Shown here: positions 33,531 through 43,200 of the stretch, piece after piece
Numbering within the stretch: position 1 is the first letter of the stretch
Layout of the letters: every line of letters starts with the position of its first letter
Assembly: GCA_030427245.1 (NCBI GenBank)
Contig: JAUHXA010000005.1
Span: forward strand, 62,001 to 126,000
Length of the DNA stretch: 64,000 bases
Direction: 5' to 3'
DNA from: Bacteroidia bacterium
GTDB taxonomy: Bacteria > Bacteroidota > Bacteroidia > Chitinophagales > UBA2359
Translations under genes and position numbers: made by a program
Notes under the pieces: generated by a model
The model's database searches: none
The model's input: only the letters and a program-made list of their open reading frames with translations
What the model was told of the DNA's origin: nothing

Positions 33531-33599
33531 TGCTTAGAACATAGCCTGTCCCGAAATCTCGGGTAATCGAATACAGAAAGTAAAATAAACTTCAAAAAA

Positions 33600-35102
33600 A
33601 TGAATGTATTGAAAAAATCTACTATCCTATTATCCTTGATTATGTTATTGAGTGCTTGCAACGAAAAGGTAGAACCATTGAAGGTAGAGGTCTATGAGAC
33701 TTCTGCAAGTGGCAATCAATTGAAGAAATTGACGGAGTTTTCTACAGGAGACAAAGCCGAAACCATCAAATTGTTGCCCAACGAAAAGTTTCAAACGATT
33801 ACAGGTTTTGGAGGTTCTTTTACAGAATCATCTGCCTATTTGCTCAACAAACTGAGCAAAGAAAACCGCGACAAAATATTGGAGGCGTATTTTGGAGAAA
33901 GTGGAGCGAAGTATTCTTTGACCCGTACCCACATCAATTCCAGTGATTTTTCCTTGAGCAATTATTCTTATGCGCCCGTTGAAGGGGACAAAGAATTGAA
34001 GAGCTTTTCAATAGATGAGGATAAAGACGACATTATTCCGATGATTAAGGATGCGATGGCTGTTTCCAAAGAGGGCTTCAAAATCATTTCTTCCCCGTGG
34101 ACAGCTCCGCCGTGGATGAAAGACAACAAAAAATGGGTAGGAGGGAAGTTGCTGCCTGAATATTACGATACTTGGTCTTTGTTTTTCTCCAAATACATTG
34201 ATGCGTACAAAGCAGAAGGAATTGATATATGGGGAATAACAGTTGAAAACGAACCTTTGGGAAATGGCAACAATTGGGAAAGTATGCACTATACTGCAGA
34301 GGAAATGACCAATTTTGTGCAGCATCATTTGGGACCTCAATTGGAGAAAGACGGTAAAAGTGATGTCGTTTTGTTGGGCTATGATCAAAATCGAGATCAT
34401 TTGAAGGATTGGGTAGATGATATGTACCAAAATGAGGAAACTTCAAAATATTTTGACGGAACTGCCATTCACTGGTATGCAAGTACTTACGACGTATTTC
34501 CCGATACGCTGCAATATGCACACGAAAAAGCTCCTTCTAAATACTTGATTCAAACCGAGGCTTGTGTGGATTCAGAAATCCCCAAATGGCAAGATGACAA
34601 ATGGTATTGGTCAAAAGAAGCTACGGATTGGGGCTGGGATTGGGCACCTGAAAAAGATAAGTATTTGCATCCTAAGTATGTACCTGTTTACCGCTATGCC
34701 CGTGACATCATTGGCTGCCTCAACAATTGGGTAGATGGTTGGGTGGATTGGAACATGGTCTTGGACACGCAAGGTGGCCCTAACTGGTTCAAAAATTGGT
34801 GCGTTGCGCCTGTTATTGTCGACCCCGAAAAAGACGAGGTATATTTTACCCCGATTTATTACACCTTGGCACATTTTAGCAAATACATTCGACCGGGTGC
34901 GGTGAGAATCGGACTTGAACTTGAAAATAGTGGGGACAAGGATTTTATGGCTACGGCTGCTCAAAATCCCGATGGTTCTATTGCAGTAGTGCTTTTCAAT
35001 CAGGGAGAAAGTCCAAAGGATTTGACGCTTACTTTGGGTGAGAAATCAACGCCTATTTCTATTGATGCACAAGCGATTCAGACGGTTGTGATTCCGAAAT
35101 AA
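33600..35102 (+). CDS. GH30 beta-glucosidase/beta-1,6-glucanase lipoprotein
   Basis: A 500-residue lipoprotein (LIMLLSAC, Cys20). The GH30 layout is complete: GFGGSFTESSAYLL at the barrel entry, acid/base Glu218 in TVENEPLG and nucleophile Glu320 in LIQTEACVD, then the C-terminal beta side domain ending IDAQAIQTVVIPK. Length and motifs suit subfamilies 1 or 3; these include glucosylceramidase-like beta-glucosidases and endo-beta-1,6-glucanases. Removal of beta-1,6 branches would complement the GH16 and GH17 enzymes on laminarin. The exact linkage cannot be told from the sequence. The following transporter gene starts 44 bases later. Confidence 0.92.
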   Translation: MNVLKKSTILLSLIMLLSACNEKVEPLKVEVYETSASGNQLKKLTEFSTGDKAETIKLLPNEKFQTITGFGGSFTESSAYLLNKLSKENRDKILEAYFGESGAKYSLTRTHINSSDFSLSNYSYAPVEGDKELKSFSIDEDKDDIIPMIKDAMAVSKEGFKIISSPWTAPPWMKDNKKWVGGKLLPEYYDTWSLFFSKYIDAYKAEGIDIWGITVENEPLGNGNNWESMHYTAEEMTNFVQHHLGPQLEKDGKSDVVLLGYDQNRDHLKDWVDDMYQNEETSKYFDGTAIHWYASTYDVFPDTLQYAHEKAPSKYLIQTEACVDSEIPKWQDDKWYWSKEATDWGWDWAPEKDKYLHPKYVPVYRYARDIIGCLNNWVDGWVDWNMVLDTQGGPNWFKNWCVAPVIVDPEKDEVYFTPIYYTLAHFSKYIRPGAVRIGLELENSGDKDFMATAAQNPDGSIAVVLFNQGESPKDLTLTLGEKSTPISIDAQAIQTVVIPK

Positions 35103-35146
35103 ATCAAAACATTCCACCTTTTTTTTACTTAGTCTAAACAATAATC

Positions 35147-36577
35147 ATGACAAAACCTACTACAAGTGCAAGACATAAGGTTCCTTTTGTGCAGAAAGCA
35201 GCCTTTGGCGCAGGGCACTTAGTTCTAAACTTATTACCAGGAGCTTTAGGAATTTTTATGTTCTTTTTGCTTACTGCTTTTGGAATGGATCCATTTTTAG
35301 CAGGTTTGTTAGGTGGTTTACCTAGGATATTTGATGCGATTACAGACCCTATTATGGGTTTTATTTCAGATAACACAAAATCGAAATGGGGGCGTAGAAG
35401 ACCTTACATTTTTATAGGAGCTATTTTGAGTGGATTGTTGTTTGCTCTACTCTGGCAACTCAATCCGGAGAATTCGCAGGCTTACAATTTTTGGTATTTT
35501 CTTATCTTTTCCATGATTTTTTTAATTGGCAATACGATGTATGCTACGCCATTAATTGGTTTGGGGTATGAAATGACTTCTGATTATAATGAGCGTACCC
35601 GCTTAATGGCATCGTCACAAATAGTAGGTCAAATTGCTTGGATGATAGTTCCTTGGTTTTGGGTTCTAATTGCTAACCCAAATCTATTCGAAACACAAGC
35701 TATTGGCGTTCGACAATTGTCCATTATTGTAGGTATCATTTGTATGGTATTAGGAATTTTACCCGCCATATTTTGTAGGGGTATTGATGCTTCAAATATG
35801 GAAAACAGAAAAGAAATTACATTTAAAACTATGTTTTCTAATGTAAAAGATTTGATTAATAGCATAGTTCAAGTTTCTAAGAATAAGCCATTCATGAAAC
35901 TCTGTGCAGCCACATTTTTAGTATTTAATGGTTTTCAATTGGTAGCTTCTTTTAGCTATTTTATTATTGTTTATTATATGTTTAATGGTGATTTCGCATT
36001 AACTGGCAACTGGCCCGCATGGTTTTCTACGGTCACTGCTTTTGCAACTGCATTTTTAGTTATTCCAATAGTTTCTTGGATGGCCAATACATGGGGCAAA
36101 CGAAATGCTTTTGTCATTTCAACGGCACTTTCTATTGTGGGTTATATCCTCAAATGGTGGGGTTTTAGCCCAGGGAATCCTTGGTTGATATTTATGCCAA
36201 TTCCGTTCATGGCATTTGGTCTTGGTGGCTTATTCACCCTAATGATGAGTATGACTGCGGATGTATGTGACTTAGACGAATTAGAAAATGGTATGCCTCG
36301 AAAAGAAGGAACTTTTGGAGCTATCTATTGGTGGATGGTTAAGTTGGGACAAGCTTTGGCACTCGTTTTAGGAGGTTTGGTTTTAAAATTGGTAGGATTT
36401 GACCAAAACGCTGCTGTCCAAACAGCAGAGACAATGACCAATTTACGTATTGCGGATATTGCTATTCCTGTTACAACAGCAGCATTGGCAATTGGGGTGA
36501 TGTGGACTTATACGCTTTCAGAAGAAAGGGCTGAAGAAATTCAGGCAATACTCGTGGATCGGAGAGGAGAATTATAA
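35147..36577 (+). CDS. GPH-family sugar transporter 1
   Basis: A 476-residue inner-membrane protein with about twelve transmembrane helices. The first block (KAAFGAGHLVLNLLPGALGI) and FDAITDPIMGFISDNTKSKWGRRRPYIFIG are hallmarks of glycoside-pentoside-hexuronide cation symporters. TADVCDLDELENGMPRKEGTFGAIYWWMVKLGQ is the second conserved block. It would import glucose or short gluco-oligosaccharides with Na+ or H+. It follows GH30 and precedes a cytosolic GH17, which suggests that oligosaccharides rather than monosaccharides are carried. A paralogue lies at 37647-39086. Confidence 0.9.
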   Translation: MTKPTTSARHKVPFVQKAAFGAGHLVLNLLPGALGIFMFFLLTAFGMDPFLAGLLGGLPRIFDAITDPIMGFISDNTKSKWGRRRPYIFIGAILSGLLFALLWQLNPENSQAYNFWYFLIFSMIFLIGNTMYATPLIGLGYEMTSDYNERTRLMASSQIVGQIAWMIVPWFWVLIANPNLFETQAIGVRQLSIIVGIICMVLGILPAIFCRGIDASNMENRKEITFKTMFSNVKDLINSIVQVSKNKPFMKLCAATFLVFNGFQLVASFSYFIIVYYMFNGDFALTGNWPAWFSTVTAFATAFLVIPIVSWMANTWGKRNAFVISTALSIVGYILKWWGFSPGNPWLIFMPIPFMAFGLGGLFTLMMSMTADVCDLDELENGMPRKEGTFGAIYWWMVKLGQALALVLGGLVLKLVGFDQNAAVQTAETMTNLRIADIAIPVTTAALAIGVMWTYTLSEERAEEIQAILVDRRGEL

Positions 36578-36615
36578 ATAAGAATACTATAACACTTTGT
36601 ATAAAAAATAAATAT

Positions 36616-37503
36616 ATGTCTTATAGAATAGAAAAACAGTTTTCCCTAAGAGGAATTGATTACAGTGGAAAAACCGACAAAGAGCTTAGTGACTTGTTCC
36701 ACAAAGTATTAGAAAGTGGAATGCATGGCTTATGCTATAGTGCTTATGAAGAAGGTCAAAAACCAGGCGATATTTTGACGGAGGCTCAAGTCAAAAAACG
36801 TATGAAAATCATTGCACCCTATACAAAATGGATTCGTTCTTTTTCTTGTATTGAAGGGAATGAGTTAATCCCTAAAATTGCTAAGGAATACGGTTTAAAG
36901 ACGCTTGTTGGTGCATGGCTGGGTAAAGATGAATCATTAAATGAGAAAGAAATAGAAGGGTTGATAGACTTGGCTAATCAAGGCTATGTTGATATTGCAG
37001 CAGTAGGCAATGAAGTGTTGTATAGAAACGATTTGAAGGAAGAAGAACTTTTAGGGTTTATTCATCGAGTGAAAAAAGCAATTCCCAAAAATATTCAGGT
37101 AGGTTATGTAGATGCCTATTATGAATTTACTGAGCATCCAAGAATTACGGAAGCCTGCGATGTTATCTTGGCCAATTGTTATCCATTTTGGGAAGGTTGT
37201 GACCTTGACTATTCGCTGTTGTATATGAAACAAATGTTTAATCAAGCACTTAACGCTGCGAATGGTAAAAAAGTTATTGTGACAGAAACAGGCTGGCCTA
37301 GTGAGGGAAGTAACCTTCAAGCCGCACATCCATCCAAAGAAAATGCCATTAAATATTTCATCAATAGTCAAAAGTGGTCAAAAGAAGATGATATAGATAT
37401 GTTTTACTTTACATCTTTCGATGAATCTTGGAAGATAGGGGATGAAGGAGATGTAGGTGCTCATTGGGGATTGTGGAATAAAGAAGAAAATATCAAATAT
37501 TGA
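36616..37503 (+). CDS. Cytosolic GH17-type glucosidase/glucanase
   Basis: A 295-residue protein without a signal peptide or lipobox. GH17 residues are present: Glu133 in AAVGNEVLYR and Glu224 in VTETGWPSEG. The barrel starts at LRGIDYSGK and the protein ends shortly after AHWGLWNKEENIKY, so there is little beyond the catalytic domain. A cytoplasmic place, between two GPH transporters, implies that it trims imported beta-1,3-gluco-oligosaccharides, alongside the phosphorylase. It starts 38 bases after the first transporter and ends before a strong terminator, so it closes that transcript. Confidence 0.9.
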   Translation: MSYRIEKQFSLRGIDYSGKTDKELSDLFHKVLESGMHGLCYSAYEEGQKPGDILTEAQVKKRMKIIAPYTKWIRSFSCIEGNELIPKIAKEYGLKTLVGAWLGKDESLNEKEIEGLIDLANQGYVDIAAVGNEVLYRNDLKEEELLGFIHRVKKAIPKNIQVGYVDAYYEFTEHPRITEACDVILANCYPFWEGCDLDYSLLYMKQMFNQALNAANGKKVIVTETGWPSEGSNLQAAHPSKENAIKYFINSQKWSKEDDIDMFYFTSFDESWKIGDEGDVGAHWGLWNKEENIKY

Positions 37504-37574
37504 AATGAAATTACTAATACTTTAATATTTGTAAGTATATAAAAAAATATAGTTTTAACTTTGACGATACCTAT

Positions 37575-37606
37575 AAAAGCAGGAATCAACATTCCTGCTT
37601 TTTTTT
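37575..37606 (+). terminator. Intrinsic terminator after the cytosolic GH17 gene
   Basis: AAAAGCAGGAAT pairs perfectly with ATTCCTGCTTTT around a CAAC loop and leads into a T run. Confidence 0.88.
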
Positions 37607-37646
37607 AACCATTACTTCAATTCATCATTGACTTAAACAATAAAAA

Positions 37647-39086
37647 ATGACACAAAGTACAACCACAGCAAGCATAGTACCCTTTGGACAAAAGGTAGCT
37701 TTTGGATTGGGAATGTTAGCCAATCAGATGTTTCCAGCTGCACTTGGAATTTTTATGGTTGTTTTGGTACAAGACCTAGGTTTTCCTCCCTATCTGTGGG
37801 GTATTTTGTTTTTCCTTCCCCGCATTTTTGACTCAATTACCGACCCCATTATGGGATTCATTTCTGACAATACCCGTTCGAAATGGGGAAGGCGAAGACA
37901 CTATGTGTTTTTGGGCGCACTTATTATGGGATTATCCTATTTTTTCATGTGGCAGTTATATCCAGAAAACGGTGTGACATACAACTTTATCTATTTTTTG
38001 TTGTGGTCGTTTGTCTTCTATTTGGGTATAACTATATTCAGTGTACCTTATGTAGCAATGGGTTACGAGATGAGTTCGGACTTTCACGAAAGAACCAACA
38101 TCATGGCAGTTGCTCAGTGGATTGGTCAATGGGCTTGGGTGATAGCACCGTGGTTTTGGGTAATATTGTACGACCCAACTTGGTTTGAAAATGCTGCAGC
38201 AGGATGTAGAGAATTGGCAATTTGGGTAGCTATTGTATGTACGATTTTAGCTATGGTTCCCGCTATTTTTATAAAAAGTGAATCTACATTGCAGGATACG
38301 AGTCTTGAGCCTCTCAATATGGACAACATAAAAGGTAGCTTAAAGGAAATATTCAGAGGCTTCAAAGAGGCTTTCTATAATATTCCTTTTAGAAAATTGT
38401 GTATTGCTACTTTTTTGGTTTTTAATTCCTTCAATACAATTGCTGCATTTTCATTTTTCATCATAGTGCATTATATGTTTAGCGGTGATGCGGGTGCAGC
38501 AGGTATATGGCCTACACTTCACGGTTGTTTAGGTGCGTTGGCGACTACGTTTATAGTCATTCCAATCGTTACCAAACTTTCTAAAATATTAGGAAAAAAG
38601 AAAACTTTCCTCATCTCTCAAGGTATTTCCATCATTGGTTATGCGATGTTTTGGTTTTTGTTTATTCCTGGAAAACCCTACATGTTTATTTTTGCACTCC
38701 CTTTCTTTGCTTTTGGAATTGGAGGACTTTTTACCCTGATGATGTCTATGACTGCGGATGTGTGTGATTTGGACGAATTGAATACGGGCAAAAGGAGAGA
38801 AGGTATTTTTGGAGCGATTTATTGGTGGATGGTGAAGTTTGGATTGGCGGTTGCAGGATTGTTGAGTGGATTGATTATGTCGTTGGTAGGTTTTTCTCCA
38901 GATTTAGCGGTACAGCCCGATGGTGCTATCACAGGTTTACGGATCTTTTACTCTGGCTTTCCTGTAGTAGGAACATTGATTGCTATGTGGGTCATGAGAA
39001 ATTATAATTTAAATGAAGAAAGGGCAAATGAAATTAGGCAAGCATTGGAGAAAAAGAAAGTTTTGGTTCCTATTGACAACATATAA
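37647..39086 (+). CDS. GPH-family sugar transporter 2
   Basis: A 479-residue paralogue of the transporter at 35147-36577, with the same blocks: FDSITDPIMGFISDNTRSKWGRRRHYVFLG, and TADVCDLDELNTGKRREGIF near the end. The two proteins align over their full length but differ throughout, so the duplication is not recent. It is separated from the preceding operon by a terminator and has its own short leader. It likely carries a different oligosaccharide length or linkage, which is inference. It is the last clear gene of the glucan locus; the 272-base gap that follows shows no gene. Confidence 0.9.
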   Translation: MTQSTTTASIVPFGQKVAFGLGMLANQMFPAALGIFMVVLVQDLGFPPYLWGILFFLPRIFDSITDPIMGFISDNTRSKWGRRRHYVFLGALIMGLSYFFMWQLYPENGVTYNFIYFLLWSFVFYLGITIFSVPYVAMGYEMSSDFHERTNIMAVAQWIGQWAWVIAPWFWVILYDPTWFENAAAGCRELAIWVAIVCTILAMVPAIFIKSESTLQDTSLEPLNMDNIKGSLKEIFRGFKEAFYNIPFRKLCIATFLVFNSFNTIAAFSFFIIVHYMFSGDAGAAGIWPTLHGCLGALATTFIVIPIVTKLSKILGKKKTFLISQGISIIGYAMFWFLFIPGKPYMFIFALPFFAFGIGGLFTLMMSMTADVCDLDELNTGKRREGIFGAIYWWMVKFGLAVAGLLSGLIMSLVGFSPDLAVQPDGAITGLRIFYSGFPVVGTLIAMWVMRNYNLNEERANEIRQALEKKKVLVPIDNI

Positions 39087-39358
39087 AGGTTGTTCTTTGA
39101 ACATTTAATTGGCCAAAGAAAAAAAACTCTTGAAAGCCTGTCCCGAGAATTTGGGGTTTGGAGTTAAAGAATTGAAGGGCTTGAAAGATAAGTTCTTACC
39201 TTTCAAAATGAAATATTTCGAAAGTCTAAAACTTATCTTTTCTTCAAAAAACCATAAATGTTTATGTTTTTTTGGTGAAAAGATAGGGGGATTGATTTTG
39301 TCGTGCATCTTACTAGTGAAAACAGCTATTTGTCTTGGCTTATAAACACAATTTAACT

Positions 39359-40045
39359 ATGAATGCACAAGCAGGATTTCTCTCTCAAACAAGTATGTAT
39401 AATTTTAAGGATTTATTAGCAGGTTCCTTTAGTGGCGCACATGCACCCTCTATTCAAAAAGTAACAAAAGGCTCATTTATTTATTTACCCAATAAGCTCA
39501 GTACGAGCTTATACATCGTCAAATCTGGTCGTGTAAAAATCGGAGCGTTCAGTGATGGCGGTAAAGAATTCATCAAATTGGTTTTGAGTGATGGTGAATT
39601 GTTTGGCGAATTGGCACTTTCGGGAACAGATCACCGAAATGAATACGCCCAAGCAATGGAAGACACCTATCTTTATGTGATTCCAATTCGATATGTCAAG
39701 GATAAAATGCGCTCTAACTGGGAAATTAATATGCAATTGACCCAACTTATGGCAGACCGTTTGATACTGATGCAGCAACGATTGGAACGACAAGTATTCA
39801 AAGACACCAAAACCAGAGTGATCGCCTTTATGTTGGATTTAATCGAAAAACGAGGTAAAAGAGTGGGTTTTGAATGGTTGGTATATAAATTTTTCACCCA
39901 CCAAGAAATTGCTTGCATGACAGGTACTTCTCGTCAAACGGTGACTTCTATCATAAACGAACTCAAAAGTGATAATTTGATTTACTGCAATAAAAGACGA
40001 TTGTTGGTGCGTGACAAGGAAAAGTTGAATGAGATGATTGCCTAA
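39359..40045 (+). CDS. Crp/Fnr-family transcription regulator
   Basis: The ATG at 39359 is used; the frame extends upstream only through a TTG. Residues about 25-130 form a cyclic-nucleotide-binding-like beta roll (SLYIVKSGRVKIGAFSDGGK, LSDGELFGELALSG). A dimerisation helix follows, then a winged helix with recognition region FFTHQEIACMTGTSRQTVTS (about 180-200). No Fnr-type cysteine cluster is present, so it is not an iron-sulphur oxygen sensor. It may regulate the adjacent glucan genes, or others such as the YeeE/YedE pair, which carries a perfect CRP-like palindrome at 53503; neither link is proven. A terminator follows at 40088. Confidence 0.92.
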   Translation: MNAQAGFLSQTSMYNFKDLLAGSFSGAHAPSIQKVTKGSFIYLPNKLSTSLYIVKSGRVKIGAFSDGGKEFIKLVLSDGELFGELALSGTDHRNEYAQAMEDTYLYVIPIRYVKDKMRSNWEINMQLTQLMADRLILMQQRLERQVFKDTKTRVIAFMLDLIEKRGKRVGFEWLVYKFFTHQEIACMTGTSRQTVTSIINELKSDNLIYCNKRRLLVRDKEKLNEMIA

Positions 40046-40087
40046 TTGAGACTGTCAGAAGTGAGATGAAAGAATAAATTATTGAAG

Positions 40088-40124
40088 GTGCGATGGACTA
40101 AAAATGTCTATCGCACTTTTTTTT
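40088..40124 (+). terminator. Intrinsic terminator after the Crp/Fnr gene
   Basis: GTGCGATGGAC pairs with GTCTATCGCAC (one G-T wobble) and is followed by eight T. The rest of the 254-base gap to gldN has nothing recognisable. Confidence 0.88.
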
Positions 40125-40299
40125 GGGGCAACTCAGTGATTTGAAGCAACGTTTAGTGATTTGTTCATCCTTTTAAATGGGATTATTCAGTAAGCCTTTT
40201 ACTCCACTCCTTACTATTTGCCTGCAAGTCTTGAGACTTGCTACATAAATTTTGTTCTATTGTGGACACTCGAACAGACAAGCATTTCAAATATCTGAG

Positions 40300-41265
40300 T
40301 CAATACGACCACAAATTATGCTCCTTCTCAAACAATTCTTGGTGAATACGTTGCGACTCCATCAAAGCATCTTTGCCCACTGCATAATCCTTGATTCTAC
40401 GGTCAAAAATATTGGATTCTTTGACGATGTGACTCGCAAACATTCGAGCCTCTAAAATATCGTCCCAAGTTAGACGCACTCCATCGTTTTGGCGATTGAA
40501 GGTTTCGACGTTGACTAAGTATTTGCGGAAGCTGGGGTAATAAGCCCAAAACAATGCCCTTTGTCCTCGATTATTTCCATCATCATCCACCACATTCAGA
40601 ATTGGTGCAATGCCCAAAATTCGGACATGCATTCGGGAAGTATTTTCATCAAAAATCCAATCTTCTTTGAAACGGAAAGTCTCAATATTTTGCCAATTAA
40701 ACTCGTTTGTTACAATCTCTGTGTATTCTTGGTAAGTTTTGGGGTCAATGACTATAATCGTATCGGTCAAACCCAGTGATTTTTTGACTTCCAATATATG
40801 AATAGGGTTTTTGAAGCTCTCGTCTGAGAAAATGAGGGCATCTACTTTTTGGGCTGCAATATCCATCAAGACATTCACAAAAGGGTCGTGAGGATGTACA
40901 AAAGTATGATTCATTTTTTGGCGAATATCTACTTCTCGCCAGATACGTTTCTGCCAAAAAACATCGGCTTCCCGAATATTTGGATAGGGTAGAGGCTTTC
41001 TATTCAGTGCAATGTGGCGTTTGTAAGAACCATCAATAGGCTGATTATAGAGCAAAGGGATTTCAGGATTTGAAGGTTTTTTTTCGTAGGATTCCTTTTG
41101 TTTAGGCTTGGTATCTGATACTTTTTGAAGAGCTTCAAGCTCAATCAAACCTGTTGAATATTCGGATTCGGTGGATGACATCAAATCTGAATCATTGGGA
41201 ATTTGCGCCAAAATAATAGATGAACCAAACCATAGATAGGTCAATAGCCACAATGAATTTTTCAT
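40300..41265 (-). CDS. gldN: Gliding motility/T9SS protein GldN (PorN)
   Basis: A 321-residue exported protein (signal peptide ending IILAQ). Conserved GldN blocks are present: DVFWQKRIWREVDIRQKMNH, DIAAQKVDALIFSDESF, and near the end LTWDDILEARMFASHIVKES with YAVGKDALMESQRI. GldN forms, with the lipoprotein GldK, a ring-like periplasmic complex of the type IX secretion system. It normally follows gldK, gldL and gldM; here none of those is in the window, and neighbours are a Crp gene and a desaturase. It may be an extra or relocated copy. Its presence agrees with the T9SS substrates found in this window. Confidence 0.93.
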   Translation of the reverse strand: MKNSLWLLTYLWFGSSIILAQIPNDSDLMSSTESEYSTGLIELEALQKVSDTKPKQKESYEKKPSNPEIPLLYNQPIDGSYKRHIALNRKPLPYPNIREADVFWQKRIWREVDIRQKMNHTFVHPHDPFVNVLMDIAAQKVDALIFSDESFKNPIHILEVKKSLGLTDTIIVIDPKTYQEYTEIVTNEFNWQNIETFRFKEDWIFDENTSRMHVRILGIAPILNVVDDDGNNRGQRALFWAYYPSFRKYLVNVETFNRQNDGVRLTWDDILEARMFASHIVKESNIFDRRIKDYAVGKDALMESQRIHQELFEKEHNLWSY

Positions 41266-41585
41266 GTTTACTTTAGATTTTGGGTGAATAAAAGTTTTTT
41301 AGGAAGAGGGAATAGAGGTGTGAGAATAGAGAGGTGTAAAGTTTATTGCTCGTCTCTTACGTCCCGCTTCTTTTATCTAAAAAGTAACTATTGCTGTCAT
41401 AAGCCTTGAAGGAGAATTTTTGAAATTAAATGGGGTTTTGATTATCTTGCATAGAGAAAACAAAGCCTTGGTATGTAATCTCAAACTCGATACTAAGATG
41501 TCACTTTTTTTGCTTCTCTCTAAAAATTACACCTTAGCATCTCATAATCACCCTTTACAAACGCCTTCAAAATCTTCTTTATTGT
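41266..41585. other. 320-bp gap between divergent gldN and desaturase genes
   Basis: No coding frame with a sensible composition, no hairpin and no convincing promoter pair was found. It must contain the promoters of both flanking genes. A T-rich stretch near 41507 is the only notable feature. Confidence 0.5.
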
Positions 41586-42551
41586 ATGGAAAAATTGTCA
41601 GCAAGTGCTTATTTGACCAGAGAAGAGCGAAAAATGTTGATGCAAAAAAATGATTTTCGGGCTGCCATTGAAGTAGCAACGAACTGGCTGTGGATTTTTG
41701 CAGCGTTTGCTATGGTCTATTTTTTTCCAAACATATTGACCATTATTGCAGCCTTGTTCATCTTGGGCGGCAAACAATTGGCGTGTGCGATATTGATGCA
41801 CGATGCTTCTCACCATGCCGTTTTTTCGAGTGCAAAAGTCAATGATTTTGTAGGTAAATGGTTGGGTGCTTATCCTGTTTTTCAGGATATGATAAAATAC
41901 CGTCCTTATCACTACCGACATCACGTCACGACAGGTACTGAAGACGATCCCGATTTGCTGCTTACAAGAGGTTATCCGACAAGTCGAGCGAGTATGTTTC
42001 GCAAGTTTGCCAGAGATTTAACAGGTATAACGGGCATCAAAACCCACATTGGTTTGCTAATGCTTCACTTAGAGTACCTGCAATACGACAAAGATGGAAA
42101 GCTGCAAAGGGTTTCGCAGAAAAACCGAAAGTGGGGCAAATTTCTGCAAACTGCCCTTCAAAATTTGGGTGGAGCAGTGATAAGTAATGCGATTTTGTTC
42201 GGGATTTGTTGGGCGATCGGTGCGCCTTATTTGTACTTGCTTTGGATAGGAGCGATGTTGACCACTTTTCAGTTCAGCTTGCGGGTTCGGTCGATGGCAG
42301 AACATTCGATGGTCGAAAACACCGAAGACCCGATTCGCAATACCCGCACGACTTATGCCAATTGGTTGGAGCGGATTTTGTTTGCGCCCTATCATGTCAA
42401 TTTTCACCTCGAACACCACATGCTCATGGCAGTTCCTCCCTACAATTTGCCGAAAATGCACCAATTATTGAAGCAAAGAGGTTTTTACGAAAAGGGCTTG
42501 TTAGAGAAAGGGTATTGGAGAATCTTGACAATGGCAGTAAAACAGAATTGA
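41586..42551 (+). CDS. Membrane fatty acid desaturase
   Basis: A 321-residue integral membrane di-iron enzyme. The three histidine boxes are His72-DASHH-77, His109-YRHH-113 and His274-LEHH-278, the pattern of the FA_desaturase family. Hydrophobic segments flank them (LWIFAAFAMVYFFPNILTI; GAVISNAILFGICWAIGAPY). The reaction is O2-dependent introduction of a double bond in an acyl chain or a related hydroxylation; the substrate cannot be told. The gene converges with def, leaving a 9-base gap. It shows no operon partner. Confidence 0.9.
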   Translation: MEKLSASAYLTREERKMLMQKNDFRAAIEVATNWLWIFAAFAMVYFFPNILTIIAALFILGGKQLACAILMHDASHHAVFSSAKVNDFVGKWLGAYPVFQDMIKYRPYHYRHHVTTGTEDDPDLLLTRGYPTSRASMFRKFARDLTGITGIKTHIGLLMLHLEYLQYDKDGKLQRVSQKNRKWGKFLQTALQNLGGAVISNAILFGICWAIGAPYLYLLWIGAMLTTFQFSLRVRSMAEHSMVENTEDPIRNTRTTYANWLERILFAPYHVNFHLEHHMLMAVPPYNLPKMHQLLKQRGFYEKGLLEKGYWRILTMAVKQN

Positions 42552-42560
42552 CATTCGCCT

Positions 42561-43160
42561 CTACTTCCGCCTCATTCCTTTCTTCTTCACAATCGGAAAT
42601 TTCATGCGGTAACTCACTTCTACATCACCTCTCGAAATTTTCTCTAATTTGCGCTTCATCATTCGCTGCTTCAATGGAGAAATGTGATCCGTAAACAAGA
42701 TTCCTTCAATGTGATCGTATTCGTGTTGGATAACTCGCGCCGAAAAACCTGTGTAAACTTCATCGTAAAAATTGAAGTCTTCGTCGTAGTATTGAATCCG
42801 AACTTTTTCCTCACGGGTTACACTTTCGTTGATATTTGGAATACTCAAACATCCTTCATCGTAAGCCCATTCCTCACCACTTTCTTCAATGATTTCGGCA
42901 TTGATAAATGCCTTTTTGATGCCTTCTTCCCCTGCAAAATCATTGTCTTCAGGAATATCCTGCAATATCTGAATGGTATCGGCTACAAAAATTCGCAGAG
43001 ACAAACCCACTTGCGGCCCTGCCAAACCGACTCCTTTGGCATTGTACATGGTCTCAAACATATTGGCAACCAACTCTTTCAAATTGGGGTAATCTTTTGG
43101 AATGTCGTCTGCTATTTTCCTCAAAACAGGATTGCCGTATGCAATAATTGGAAGTATCAT
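42561..43160 (-). CDS. def: Peptide deformylase
   Basis: A 199-residue enzyme that removes the N-formyl group from new polypeptides. The three motifs are intact: GVGLAGPQVG (residues 43-52), EGCLSIP with metal ligand Cys104, and QHEYDH with ligands His146 and His150 and catalytic Glu147. Compared with the E. coli protein it has an acidic insert (ILQDIPEDNDFAGEEG) and a basic tail rich in Lys and Arg. It is followed upstream on the same strand by ruvX, 40 bases away, a gene order common in Bacteroidota. Confidence 0.97.
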   Translation of the reverse strand: MILPIIAYGNPVLRKIADDIPKDYPNLKELVANMFETMYNAKGVGLAGPQVGLSLRIFVADTIQILQDIPEDNDFAGEEGIKKAFINAEIIEESGEEWAYDEGCLSIPNINESVTREEKVRIQYYDEDFNFYDEVYTGFSARVIQHEYDHIEGILFTDHISPLKQRMMKRKLEKISRGDVEVSYRMKFPIVKKKGMRRK

Positions 43161-43200
43161 GAATTGTATAAAATTAAAATATAAAAAATTGTAGTGATAT

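Noticed and set aside
39109-39345. 78-codon plus-strand frame between the second transporter and the Crp/Fnr gene
   Set aside because: TTG start, no recognisable content, and it overlaps the likely leader of the regulator.
41420-41653. 77-codon plus-strand frame before the desaturase gene
   Set aside because: It runs into the desaturase start in another frame and has no recognisable content.
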